Of a DNA stretch of 64,000 nt, positions 1-15,267 are shown piece after piece (position 1 is the first letter of the stretch; the number at the start of each line of letters is the position of its first letter). This stretch comes from Limnomonas spitsbergensis (lineage: Eukaryota > Chlorophyta > Chlorophyceae > Chlamydomonadales), in assembly GCA_037349105.1 (NCBI GenBank), contig JAYJMM010000119.1:558001-622000 (forward strand). Reading direction: 5' to 3'. Both the position numbers and the translations under genes were made by a program. The notes under the pieces were generated by a model. The model did not search any database and had not been told where the DNA came from. It worked only from the letters and a program-made list of their open reading frames with translations.

Positions 1-82
1 TGCGGTAACATACTGCGTCGATGCCATACCCCCAGTCGCAATGCCCCTCCATGCGATTTAATTCCTGCACTGCTTCCCACAG

Positions 83-2659
<2,577 letters not shown>

Positions 2660-4093
2660 TAACGCCGTTATGAGGCGGACATGATAGAAGGGACTTTGTA
2701 GGGGCTGTTTACGGACGATAGAGTGTGCGTCCAAATCTTGTGATTGCTTGGCTGACTAATGCTTGAGCGGTTGCAAGGTAAGGACTACATCCACTGGGAA
2801 TTCAGTACATGATGCGTGAATGTAGTTGGAGCCACTGCTACTTCACGATTTCTGTGATGGATGTGTTGCACCTGCTGCAAGGTCGAACCACGCATATGCT
2901 GTGAAAGGCCTGAAATGAAGACCTAGCTTGTAAGGTTATCTTTGTGTATCACCTAGAATGTCTGCCAACCAATGTGAACTTCAGGTGAAGGTTAAGTATG
3001 GGCGTGCCACATCACGAATGTTTTGTAGGCCTGAATGTGCTGCCCGGTTTTAAGCGGTAATGAACATGAAATCCTGAATAGATAATTAACACCCCGACTC
3101 GAATACCGGTTATCATGAGTGGTGATGCGGACTGTATTTTCGCAGCAGGCGAAATAAATTCGAAACCTCCGGGATCTGAGGTTCTTTCCCCCGACGGTGG
3201 ACCGTGTAGACACCCTCCACGGCGCAGCGATCTCGCTGCACCTACAACTACGTGCGACGAACCCTGTCAGCGCAAGTCGATTGGTGAGCATAGCATTTCC
3301 TAGGGCTGACGGGATGGCGTAAATCAACACCATGGCCAGGGGGAGCGAAGATGAACCCAGCATCCCTAGGAGTATTTCAGCATCAGCTCTTGGCAAGTTC
3401 CGAGACTAAGAGGCCACATGAGAAAAACATGTTCCCTACTGGACCAGCCTCGGGTGAGAAGTGAGGGGCAGGTGTATTCCACCCTAAGGTCTCTGATTCT
3501 ACCTGTGAAACCTATGACAGCAGTGCTTATACTGGCACTAATGGAAGTTTAGGTGCCGGTGAAGGTTCCAGAAGAGGATACCACCTTGGAGAGGTCTCAT
3601 CATGAATCTTGAATCCCATTATCCTAGGTCAGGAAATTTATACCATAAGCAAGCCGTGGTACAGATTGGATACCAGCTAAAGAGATATGCTGGTGACAAT
3701 CCAATGTGACAATGCACTGCTCTGGAGCCTTGAGAAGTTGTTCATGCCTGGAGGCGATCAACATTAGGACCTTGTATGTCCTGTCCAGTTGAGAATCAGC
3801 TGTCTATCGGGATGGGATCTGCTTTTGCCCAGAAGCCGCATCCAGCAACATGTTTAAAATTATAGCGTGATCACGGTAATAACGTTTTATGCCGGCAAGA
3901 CCCGCAAATCTTGTTTCCCTGGCGGTGTAATGGAGGGGCTACCCATTGCACAAATTCCACCATACTGTATTAAGTTTTAAAATTGCCTGGAGATTCTGTC
4001 TTGTCCAAAAGGATTTTCGCCTCTCAAAGCAAACAATCCTTCCTTGCTCGTACCCTTAGTTGCCACCTACTCATTGGTTGTATCAAATCCCAG
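2660..4093. other. Intergenic region, no gene recognised
   Basis: After the ATP2 stop there is a probable 3' UTR to about 2940. The following 1.1 kb has only short frames without codon bias, splice structure or recognisable protein similarity. Unseen upstream exons of the LRR-like gene may lie here, since its first recognised exon opens with an acceptor-like CCCAG at 4089-4093. Confidence 0.5.
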
Positions 4094-7000
4094 GAGAAGA
4101 GGTGCCAGTGCAACAGCTGCCAAGCAGCCTACCGGCCGTTGCATTGAGAGGCATTGGCCAGGCCCAACCCAGCATGAACATCAGCCAGGCAGCGGCCACA
4201 CAGCAGCCTCCATCTGCCACCGCGGTTGTCAGCTGCAGGGCCCGGCGCCCATCCATCCGCCTCGACCTCAACGATGAGGACAGCTTGGCAGCCTGGCAGC
4301 GCCTGGGCTGGCCCAAGGAGCTTCTTCAGCTGGACTTGAGTTTCTGCGCAAGCACGCATGCCAGTGTTGGTGCCAGCAGTGGATGGGGGGGTGCCAGGGA
4401 CGCAGTGCCACAGTCTATTGGCCAGCTGCAGGCTGCCATCTCTGCGCTGGATCTGGTGAGGCTAGGCATAAGCGACAAGGCAGGACCAAGTCAGGAGAGG
4501 CCGGAGCCGGAGCCAGAGCCTCATTGTGCTGCGTTCCCGGAGCAGGCTGGAGATAGAAACAGAGCTGCAGCAAAAGTGCAGCTGCAGCAACAGCAGCAGC
4601 GAAAGGATGGCTTCCTTTCTGAGGCAGCCTGTAGCATGGAGGCCAGCGACCGTCTCCTTGTCCTCCACCTGATTGGCTTCCAGTCCGTAGCCCTGTGGCA
4701 GCTCGAGGGAGCCCTGACTGACGCGGTGCCTCTGCTCTTTGAAATCTTCCCCCGCTTGTTCATACAGGTGGGGCCGGGAGGAGGTATAACGGTATATGTT
4801 CGGGCTACTGTTCAGGAAAACTCCTGTGATGTCTGTGATCCAGAGATGTCTGCTTTGACCTGATAAAATATGTTTGTCACTTGTGCTAATTTCAAGGGCT
4901 TGATCTCTAGAACACAGGACCAGCCTCCCAACAACTACTTCACTGAGCAGGCGTGATAGGCTGATTTCCCAACTTATAATTGGAAATCTGATGGCTCTAT
5001 CGAGATCTGAGGTCTGAGCCTAGTCCTAATTTGAAAGTTACTTGGATTTTGGAGCATGATCGTTCCCGGGTCTAACCACTCTACCAGAGACAGCAAAACC
5101 TGTTCATGTTACGCAGGTGGCCCTTAAAGCTGATAGCCCGCGTCAGCTCAGAGCTTCAGCTGCTCTGGAGCATACGGATTGCGATCTGGATGCAGAGCGG
5201 CAGGGGAAAAGCAGCTTTGCAGCTGACAGGTATGTGGTACGGAGAATATATCTGATGTATTGGTCAGGCCGAAGATACAAATATCGGATTGTTTTTATCC
5301 CAATTGCGTGTTTGTGCCACCTGGCTGCTGCCCCCTGCACCAAGATGCCACAATGACGACTGTGTGTAGTGGGCTGTATGGCATTAACATGATATCTGAT
5401 GGCCTACTTATTACGGCAGTCCTGGCAATGCGCAACTGCATCCACTGCTACCTTTCAGGTACGGCCTGCACACAGGCTGCGACCTGCATTGTAGGAGCAG
5501 GGGCATTGCTGTCCTGGATGGCGGCCTAGGTACTTGCCTGATCGGGCTAGGTAGGCAGGCCCGGCTACAGAATGCACAGCAGGGCAGCTGGTGCGGCTCT
5601 AGCCCGGTGCTGCATCCGCGTCAGCTTCCAAAGCTTCCTTGGCTGACTCAGGAGCAGCAACCTCAGCAGATTTCGCATCAGGCTTTGCAGGAGCGATCAT
5701 GGCCGCAGGAAGATATGGAGGAGCAATGCCTTCAGTGGGTTCTGGAGGAGCTGGCGGAGCAAGGCGCTCAGTGGCCACAAGAGGAACAAGAGGAGCAAGG
5801 GGTTCAATGGCAACAGAGAGAGGAGGAGGTGCCAGGGTGGCAATGGCCACAAGAGGGGCTCGAGTGGCAATGGCCTCAAGAGGAGCAAGAGGAGCAAGTG
5901 GACCCAGGCTTGCAGGAGAAGCAGGGGGAGGAAGGGGTCTCAGGTCGACCAGAAGAGCTAGAGGAGCAAAAGATGAAGTGGACGCAGGAGGGGCAGGCGG
6001 AGGAAGGGGCCCTGTGGCAGAAGAAAGAGCAAGAGGCGCAGGAACTGCAACGGCCACAGAGGGAGCAGTATCTGCAGGGAGGCCAGTTGCAGCAAGAGCA
6101 GCAGGGACGGCTAGAGCAAGCTTATGACCCGAGGCTATTGGAGCTTAGCTTGATGAATAGGGATGGGGCAGCACTAACAGCCTCCCTAGCGGCTCAGCCC
6201 GCCCCATCATCAGCATTGCTTGAGGCGGCTGGGCAGTCAGGCGGGGCAAGCGGTGGCTTTCTGCTTGACCTTGTCAACCTCGACTGCGAGGAGCGGGCGG
6301 AACAGGACGTTGGGGGACAGGTCCTGCTGGATCCAACATCTGATGCCGGTAGGTGCAGATATACAAATAGAGGCCTATCTATAGCTTGGAGTCATTTCAT
6401 GAATTAATTCACCACAGGTTTCAGTTAATCTGAATTTTTCTAGTCTCCAAACATTTAAGTGACACAAGAAAAATATACTGGTGTAGCCACTGAAGCAGCG
6501 TTGACTAGTCCACCCAAATGCCATTTTCAAAAGGGCCAGTCAGTGTCACCCGAAAACAGAGAAAGTAGCAGTACCGGTAATCTTCAAAAATAAGGAAGGT
6601 ACATCTAAAATGCCAAGAGAAGTATTAATGCCGCCGCTACAAGTGAGTGCGTGACAGTGTTGAAAGTTTCAAAACTTGCTCAACAGGCAGACTTGCTTGG
6701 CCCCCCACTGATGTAGAGTGCCACACGGCTAACTGGCTGAGAATGACGATTGATTTGATCTAGGCTTGCTTCGGTTCAGGGCTTCCTGTTCTAAGGTTTC
6801 ATAACCAAGAGGTGACGCCTGCCGGTAGATGTTTGATTGAGGTTATTTAGCACCATGATGAACACCAATGAATGGGCTAATCACGCCCCGTCTGAACTGT
6901 AAGCCTCACTCCTCTTGCTGAAGAGGCCGGGGCTATAAAGACTAAATCTCAGACCATGGAGCCTCACTGAGAGCTGAGATTTCTCAGCCTTCAGTAAGCC

Positions 7001-7313
7001 TCAGCAGTCTCAGCCCCTCAAACGTGACTATTCCAATCTCATCAGCCAGGTTACCAGGCCCCACACAATATTCTTGTATTCAAGCCCTGATATGCCCTGA
7101 AACATCTCCCCCTTTATTTCGCATTCCTGTACGGCACTTAAGCGGCCTAATTTGTAAGTAGACACTTCAAATCCCTGTTTGCTACCCTCGTACTCGACCC
7201 AACAGATGGGCAACAACAGATAGAGCAGCAAGAGCAGCAGCAGGAGCAACAGCAGCATGAGGAGAAGCGCTGGTGGGTCAATGAGGACCGGCAGATGTGG
7301 GCTCGGCAGCAGC

Positions 7314-7348
<35 letters not shown>

Positions 7349-10300
7349 CTTGTGCAGAGGGGTCAGGATGAGGTGGGGATGCAATTTAATCCTGCGGTGT
7401 GGATTTGCGATGAAGAGGAGCTGGAGATGCAGAGAGTCCTGTTGGCCAGCTGCCAGGCCTCAAGCCCTGGCGTTTGGACTGAGGAGCTGGCGAATCTCAG
7501 TCGGATCAGATCTCAGTCGGAGCACTCGGCGCCCCAGCCAGATCCGTGGAGAACCAGCAGCTGCAGGCTTGGAGACAGCCAGCCGGGTGCAGGCACGTTG
7601 CTGCCTCGGCCCGTGGCCGACACACCTGCAAGGATCCCAGATCTCCCTCAGCCTACCAGATCTGAGCTGGATCCGGATCTGTCTAGCTGGCAATGGCGTC
7701 CCAGGTCCCAGTCCGAACAAACAGCATTGCAGAAAGATCAGCCTCTGGCTGCCTTTGCTGCTGGCCTGCTGGCTGCTGAGGGCATCAGCTGCTGGGGTAG
7801 GAGTGGTGACGGACCCAGCCCTGACATTGAGAAGTCGGCCTCCTGCCTGCCAACCTACAGCCTGGGCTCTACGGGCACCCTCAGCCTCAGCGAGGGTGGC
7901 CAAGTCTTGACGACTAAAACATGTGGGATTCAGAAATTGGCTCAAAATGATCCAGAAGCGGCTGGCAGCCTCCCCCGGCAAGGTGCCACCCTAGGTGATG
8001 TGCTTTCCTTGGAACTGGGCCAGGGTTGTGAAGGTGCTGCCCTGCAGCACACTGAAATCCGCCAGGCTGCTGCTACACGCCCTGCTGGCGATGATGTTTC
8101 CGGCAATGCAGTGCAGCAGCGCACTGAGATCAGCCGGATGGCTGGTAGGCTTCATGCTGGTGATGCCTTTGCTGAAGACATCGCCCAGCAGTGCAGTGGA
8201 ATCAGCCATCAGACTGGTAGGCTCCTTTCTGGTGATGCCACATCTGAAAACGCAGCCCAGCAGGGCTCCGACATAAACCAGCAGGCTAGTAGCCTCTCCA
8301 CTGGTGATGCCGCTCCTGCTTGGGCTGGCACCTCACTCGCTGCTGGTGGAGCTGTCAGTGTGGCCGCAGCAGTCAGTGAGCTTAGCAACAGTCTGACTAG
8401 TGACACAGAGCTGCCTGTGCACGGAGCTGACCTGGTGATGGGACTGCTATGGGGCCACAGCAACAACAGCGATATGGAAGCTGGCTGCAGACCTGGTGCG
8501 TGCATTCTGATCGTTATGCCTGTTTGTTTAAGTACATAGGGTTTCGAATTGCAGCTTAGGACTCTGGCGCCAGGTGTCCTGAGTGGCATAACGAAACCCT
8601 TAACGGTTTACCTCAACGCTGTTTGCATTATAATATACAGGATTATGTCAAGTATTCCTCGTTGCTCAATGTTGCCTTAATCCACTTTCTGCTCTTGCTA
8701 CCGTCGGTTCACTTCCCTGTTTCTTTCGATAATACGGTCTAATGGGGACAGGTACTGGACTACCGGCATATGAGGTACATGTGGCGGATGCAGTACGTGC
8801 CATGCAAATTTTAAAAATCTTGAAAGTGTGTTGGACAGTCCATACGGGGGACAGACCTGCCGTCAGCTCTGTCCTCCCATCCAACCTGTATTTCCTGCAC
8901 AGGTTCCAAGAGAGCTACCAGTGGCGCCATTCCCAGCCGTATGGTTGCCCTTCCACCTGCGAACGCCTCTGCAGCTCCTGGAGCTGGACCTCCCAACCCC
9001 TTCATGTCCATGCTGATGGAGCCTCTGCCGCCAGGCTTTACCAACGAACACCATTCGTATGCTGAGGATATGCCTGGGGTGGCCTGCATAGAGCCCCAAG
9101 GCTCGCCTGATGTCAGCCCCCACCAGGGTGCAGGGCTCAACCACCTGGAGGAAGCTCCCCTGAGCTGCAAAGATGTCAGCAGGGACGACTGCAATAAAGC
9201 CCGGGATGGTAGTAGCAGCCGGGGTGGAGATTGTGAGGGTGGAGGGCAGGGCGGGTACGCCGAGCCCCCACCGTTTCCTGCCAGCAAGGCGTCGTTTCAG
9301 GACTGGCTGCAAGGCATGTCTGTGGAGCCGTCGCCGCACCCCCTCCACAGGAATACAGCAGGGGAGGAATCAGAGGTGCTGCCAAGTGCGGATCCCCGCA
9401 CCCCCGCCATCTGCCGGCCAACGCGTGGAGAATTCATACGTAGGGCGGCCTTGCAGCGCTGGGCGCGGGGAGAGCTGGGGCTAACAAACGAGTGGCCTGT
9501 GCTGCAGGGCTTATCCATAGGCAGCCGGCACAGAGGGAGAGAACGTCGGGCCAGCACCGGCTGCAGCCTCGGGAGACCCTCCACCAGGCGCCGAGCTCAC
9601 CAGCACGCAGCCCCGCCGGTCAGGGTGATCAGTCTTGAAAGCAGCCTTGGCAGCAAGGGCAGAGCCAGCCACGGAAGCAGCCTTGGAGGCAGCGGCAGCG
9701 GCAGCTTCACCTTTGTGTCCTCGGACGGTTGTGAGGCGTCTGCCACTGAGCTCGCTTACCTCCTGCACATGGTGGACGGGTCAGGAGCAGACATTCCATG
9801 TGAGCAGCTAGACCAGGCTGCAGCTCAGTCATTGCCGGCTCAGATGCGGGAGAAGTCGGGGTCGAGTGCGGCGGGTGCGGCAGAGATCACAAGCAGACGT
9901 TCCACTGCCTGTGCCCTCGCCCCCATACCCGAGGAGGATGGCGAGTGGGAAGAGGTTGCTGCTGGTGAGGCTGGATCCGCAAGTCCCCAACCCCTGGATC
10001 CAGATCAGCACGAGGAGGGCCTGAGGGTAAAGGCTGCTGCCTCTACCGGGTCTAGATCCACACATCTTGGCGCAGCGGACTTGAGCAGCGGCCTGCATTT
10101 GCCCCAATGTCAGGTCACGCCGCCCACCCGGCCGGAGTGGGACCTCATCGGCTGGCCTGAAACTACCCTCATGGAGGCGATGGCGGAGTTACGGGGGGAG
10201 GCTGCCACTGCTGCTGCTGCTGCTACTGCCACTTCTGTCACTTCTCCTGCTACATCTAGGCCGGCAGTGAGAGGCGCATGTGACCTCGGAGCAGAGGATG

Positions 10301-13300
10301 CCGGAGGGCTGGGAGGAATGGAGATGGGCGGAGCCCCCAGTGATGTAGCTGTCGAGGATTTGAAGTTTGGCTCGCTTGTGGAAGGCTCTCCCCCAGTGAG
10401 GCAGCAGGAGGCAGGTGGCCTCGGTGGAGAGGACGTCTTCAAAGCTCAGGTTCTGAGGGGCGCGGTCGACGCAGGCGAACAGGCTTTGAGGGATTGGGAG
10501 CCTAGGGGGGAGGAGCCGCGTCCAGGCAGTGCTTCAGGCAGCGGAGGGAGGGAGGGAGGCCCAGCTCCGGCAGATCATGTGTGGGAGTCCAGGCTTATGG
10601 GGGAGATCTACGTTCCAGCTGGCGGTGGGGCGGAAGACGGTGCGGCAGGCAGCAGGGAAATAGAATGCAGGCCAACTTTAAAGGACTGGTTCTCCTTGGA
10701 AGCGCTTCAGCAGCAGCAGCAGCAGCAGCAGCAGGGCCTGCTGAGGGAGCGGAGATCGACCACAGGCCATGGGCCTAATGGGCCAGCAGCCGATCCCAGT
10801 TGTGTGGGCACCCACACTGTTTCACCTATATCTGCGTTCAGAGGCTTTAATAAGCTGGCACAGCCGCTGAAGAAGCTCGGCCACCCCCTGCGGCTGGTGC
10901 GCAGAGTGGAGGGGTCGGGGCCTCCACGGCGGGCCGTCTTGCCCCCCCCTTCCAGGCGCCGGACCACGGATGACCAGCCGGACGCGCCAGGCGCGAAGAT
11001 CCCGATCCTGTCACTGGGGCGGCCGCCCAAATATCCCAAGCAGATTTCCCACGGGCAGACCCACCCGCTGCTAAGGCAGGCGAGCGAGCGTGGTGTGGGT
11101 GACAGGATGGAGGGTTGGATGGCGGACGTGTGTTTGCCGCTGCAGGCTTCTGGGGGATCCATGGCCGCTGCATTTGGCCTGGACCAGCTGCTGCTGCCTC
11201 AGCATTCAGGTCGGCCTTCCTCCACCCAGCTGGCGGCACACCGGAGGGCCCAGAGGAGGTGCAGCGGTGAATACCATTCAGCAGGAGGGGCCGTGCCAGA
11301 CACGCAACCGTTGCCTCTGGGTGCTGAATACTTACAAGGCTTGTCTGGTGCTGGCGCAATGGCTGATGCTGCTGGTGCTGGTGCTGGTGGTGCTGGTGCT
11401 TTTGTTAGTGCTGCTTTTGCTGGTGCCGGTGCTGGTGCTGCTGGTGCTGGTGCTGGTGCCGGTGCTGCTGCTGCTGCTGCTGCAGCTGCTGCTGTGTCTC
11501 CCAGGCCATTGCCCCCCTTCAGCATCACTCAGCTGGCCACCAGTGCAATTGCGATGGCTGCCGCTCGGCTGTCAAAGACCCACACCACGTCCGCCCCATC
11601 GCCCCCCATGCAGCAGGCAGCGGGCCCTGGCCCTCCTTCAACCAGCACGCAAGTCCCCGGTCCGACCGATCTTGTCTCCAACCATGTACCCACCTACTCA
11701 ACAGTTACCTGCGCATTTACGTACAAGTGCCTGGCAGAGCTGTCGTTGGGCATAGATACCGTGGCTGAGGCCCGGGCCTGCCTGTCTGTGCTGGACCAAG
11801 CCTACCTTCCCTCCCTCATACACCTAGAGCTGCTCGGCCCTGAGGACCACAATGTAGAGCTCGTATGGAAAACGGTGCAGACCCCACCAGAAGCAGCAAG
11901 CCGTGGGGAGATGGCGGAAAGATGCATCAGGCAGGGCGGTTCAGAGACGGCAGATCTCCCTTGCGGTAGATCCGACGGCGGATCTACTGCCGGCCCTGCT
12001 GGGTCTGCAAGCGGATCCGGCTCACCTGGCCGTGGCCTGCCGCCCCCTGCCGATGCTCAGTCCGTTTTGAACCTGCCCTGGCTCCGGGACTTGCTGATCT
12101 GCAACCTGGACCTCCGCCTGAGGCCCGGCGGCGATACTTGGGAGCCGCTGCAGCACCTGCTACAGCTGTCCCGCCTCTCTTACCGCCTTTTGACAGGCAA
12201 GTGCTGGGCAAGGTACCAAATTCTGGAGGGTAATGGAAGCTGTAAATCTGGTAGGGGCTGAGAACTGTATTCACCTCTCCACCAGGTTGCACATTCTGCT
12301 CAAGGGAATTGTAGCACAGCAAAACCCTCCTTAAGCAGCACTTCCTGCCGCCTATGTTAAGTCCTGAAAGACCTACCGAAAAAATCATTGTGCTAGCAGG
12401 GAGCCTCTGACAGTAAAACAACTTTTTACTGCAATGTGCATTGGAAGATGTTTGCGATTTGGTAAGCAGTTCGAGATATTTTCATGTCAAGCATGCTTAA
12501 CTTGCCAGCGGTGCAGCAAGACAAATACGTACATGAAATGGCAAGGATGCGTTTATCCTGCTATTATACTGCTTGGGGTTGAGCGCATGCATACACCTCT
12601 GGCACCCTTGTTGGCCGGTATGGCTCCTCTGCTGATTTGAGCCCTTGAGTTCATCATCCCTCAAACGCATAAAGATCATCGCTTCGTGGCTCACCATCAT
12701 TACTATGGACCCTGAGAAGGACCAGCTTGGTCATCTTTGCTTTTTGTCTGAGCTTGGTCATCTTCGCTGTTTGTCCGAGCTTGGTCATCTTTGCTTTTTG
12801 TCTAAGTGCCATACTGCCTACAGCTCCAAACTGATCCCACAGGTTCTTTAAGTCTCCGGTCGCACCCGCATGCCATGGCAACTAGCTCGCAAGGCCCGCC
12901 TCCCCCTGTTGCCTGTGCCACCTCCCTCCTTTCCAGGCCTACACCCCCCTGACAAAAGAGCGGGACACCGTAACATCCATTGCTTGGCCACAGCCCTGAA
13001 GAGCCTGCAGTCGCTGGAGCTGACACCATTGGGCGGATGCGAAGCCAAGGGCTTCCAGGCTCTGGCGGCGGAGCTGAGCTGCCTTTCTAGCCTGGCTCTG
13101 GGCTTCCATCCCTTTGGGGATGGTAGTGACGGCGTTGAAGACGGCACAGAGAAATTCGGCGGCAGGTGAATTTCAGATATGATATCAGACATGTCAGTTC
13201 ATTCTTGGTATGAAAGATTGTGCTCTAGCTCCAGCTCATAACATCCATCTGCCGGTGGTCCAACAGGGATCCTTTGTTCTCCAAGTCGGTGTGCTTGCAC

Positions 13301-15267
13301 TTGTTTTTTGTATTTTTTGTATTTTTGTTGAGACAGAACCTGACTGCCAAGACTCCGAGGAGATCTATCACAGGATCTAGAATTACATCTATAATATGCT
13401 TTTGTAAGGCACTTCCCACCTACATGTCCATTAGCCCATGATAAGCCCAGCCATGCATCCGCACATGTTCAGGATGCCTTACATATGTTTGCCTCTCCTT
13501 TTGTTCCTTTTGCTTTTCCATTTAGTGTCTTCTTTTCTCCTATCTTAACAGTTAGGCGCCCATGTGGCCGAGCCTTCTTGAGCAGGGCCCAGAGGTGTAA
13601 CTTCATTGACATATGCCGGGCCTGTGTCACCTCTTGGGTCATATACCAGGCAGTGTGTGGCTGCCTTAACCCCTGAGGGTGGGCTGAATCGCCTCAAACA
13701 TGTAGCTGCTTTTACCGCAATTTAAAAATGTGTAATGTGTGGATGCCTTTCTGTGCGCTCCCTTGAACCCAGGTTCCGGCTAGGCAGCCTCAATCCTCTG
13801 CTCCTGTCAGGTTTCTCAACACTTGTCAAGCTGTCATTTGCGTCTCCGCTCCTCAGCCTGCTTGACCACCAGGACTTGCATGAGGAGCACAAGAGGTGGC
13901 AGCAGGAGGAGCAGCAAGAGCTTCAGCAGCAGCAGCAGCAGCAGGAGCAGCAAGAGCTTCAGGAGCAGCAGCAGCAGCAGCAGCATGAGCAGCAAGCAGT
14001 GTCCCTGCTTCCGGGGCCTGCAGCCCAGCTACCTTGCTCTGCAGGCCGCTCTGACATTCTCCATGGGCCGGTCCTGCCCGCCATGCCGGCGCTTCAGGAG
14101 CTCATCTTCGAGCATTGCGAGATGGTCACCCCGTCATTGATGGACCGCGGAAGATCTCGACAGATCTCGGAGATCTTGGAGGCCGGATCTGCCAGTGAGC
14201 CTAGGTGGGCACGCATGCTTTGGAGGGTCAGTCCTTACCTGGGATCATGGTTCAGAGTTTTGGCGCTAGATATTTAATAACAACAAGCCTACAACGGTAG
14301 CAGTGCGGGCGCAGCTTTGTTCCATACCGCTTTGTTCCCTTAACGCTCCTGCCTTTGCTGTTGCTGGACGATGTCCGTATCTTGTGCTAGCACGACACTG
14401 ACGCCATGTTGGGTTGACAGTAAACTGACCTAGTATTGCCATGGTGCTTGCCTATCTAGCCTGAGGCACAATCCTCAGGTAACGCTCGCCTTATTTACAC
14501 TTTGCAATACCGTACCAGTAGTTGTCCTTATTTGTGCTTGTCCTCCTTTGTCCTCTTGTTAGGCAGGAGCCCATGCGCACTTTTGGCGCTCAGTACACTC
14601 CAGCATTTGGTTGGAGACCTGCAACTGTGTGCACCACTCACCTTGTGTATTGCCCAGGAGCATCAGAGGAGCTGGACACAACATGTGGGTCTCCCCAGAG
14701 GACCTACGGAAAGCCCTCAGCAGCTTGTACCTGCGGCAATACGAGGGGCAGATGAACAGTCCCAGCAGGAGTAGCAGCAGTAGCAGTAACAGCAGCCACG
14801 GCTGCAGGGCAGCGCACAATGGACAAGATGCTGCAACCCTCGATGGCCGCAGAATGGCGGATGTGATGGCCCCACTTTCGGATCTTCAAGGTCTAGCAGG
14901 GCAGCAGGAGTGGTTCCAGAGCAGGGGCGTTGCTCTGCCAAGCCTGAAGCGGGTTATCTTCCGCAAACTGGGCGCTCATGCGGGATGCATTCCTGAACAC
15001 CTTACGGTGAGCCCTCCACCCGCTGCAGTAGACAGCCTGACATCATCAAAGCCCACTGGCCTTATTTTTGACCATTCTGCTGCTGCACCCGCTGCCGCTG
15101 GCAAGCCACATGATGCCGATGCCGCCACGGATTCCAGTGCTACCACTGTGGTTGCAGCTGAGCCACCCCGCCTAGGCTCCTCCCGCAGCGCTGTGTTCTG
15201 GAAGCTCTCCGTGGCTGATCGCTGCACCTCCTGTCAAGCCGTTGACCGCTTGGACATCATCGCTGAA
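4094..15267 (+). CDS. Giant leucine-rich-repeat-like protein with low-complexity linkers (partial)
   Basis: Eight exons join with consistent phase: 4094-4767, 5117-5229, 5459-6348, 7206-8495, 8903-12196, 12937-13165, 13773-14204 and 14658-15267. They encode about 2,500 residues. No ATG-led first exon is certain; the first in-frame ATG is at 4174, and a stop at 4057-4059 precedes the frame. LRR-like segments are spread along it: KELLQLDLSFCAS, LLVLHLIGFQSV, KCLAELSLGI, LPSLIHLELLGPE, LPWLRDLLICNLDLRL, LKSLQSLELTPLGG, FSTLVKLSFASPLLSLL, MPALQELIFEHCEM and LPSLKRVIFRKLG. Between them lie poly-Gln, Glu/Gln, Ala/Gly and Ser-rich linkers. No signal peptide, kinase or NB-ARC motif was seen. The 3' end is unresolved: the exon ends at GAA|GTATGT, and an ATTTACTAG three-codon terminal exon at 15559 is only a possibility. 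Function is unknown; large LRR proteins with such linkers are common in volvocalean algae. Confidence 0.8.
7311..7346 (+). repeat. CAG microsatellite coding for poly-Gln
   Basis: A run of CAG codons inside the LRR-like gene (exon 7206-8495). Similar CAG runs occur in the same gene at about 10711-10734 and 13927-13983, always in the Gln-coding frame. Confidence 0.85.
8038..8325 (+). repeat. Four imperfect 24-residue tandem repeats in the LRR-like protein
   Basis: The protein shows four successive units of about 24 residues, alignable on the pattern A.QQ(x)I....GR...GDA..E(N/D). Examples are AVQQRTEISRMAGRLHAGDA, IAQQCSGISHQTGRLLSGDA and AAQQGSDINQQASSLSTGDA. At DNA level the unit is about 72 bp and well diverged, so the repeat is old and maintained as protein. 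Confidence 0.7.
11350..11490 (+). repeat. GGTGCTGGTGCT-type hexanucleotide tract coding for Ala/Gly
   Basis: Imperfect GGTGCT repeats ending in GCTGCTGCT code for an alternating Ala-Gly stretch followed by about ten Ala in exon 8903-12196 of the LRR-like gene. It is a flexible linker, low complexity in all frames. Confidence 0.85.
12721..12803 (+). repeat. Three 27-bp tandem repeats in an intron
   Basis: Three near-identical units beginning GAGCTTGGTCATCTT lie in intron 12197-12936 of the LRR-like gene. They are not in the predicted coding frame. Confidence 0.8.
13486..13610 (+). mobile_element. LINE 3' tail, family 1
   Basis: A T/C-rich stretch is followed by TTAGGCGCCCATGTGGCCGA, then GAGCAGGGCCCAGAGGTGTA and a CATTGAC end. 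This is the same 3' terminus as that of the reverse-transcriptase-bearing element at 24720-24781. It lies in intron 13166-13772 of the LRR-like gene in sense orientation and is a strongly 5'-truncated insertion. Confidence 0.75.

Noticed and set aside
12841..12870. Acceptor CCCACAG at 12842 for the LRR-like gene
   Set aside because: The following frame needed for LKSLQSLELTPL meets TAA at 12849; the acceptor at 12936 fits phase.
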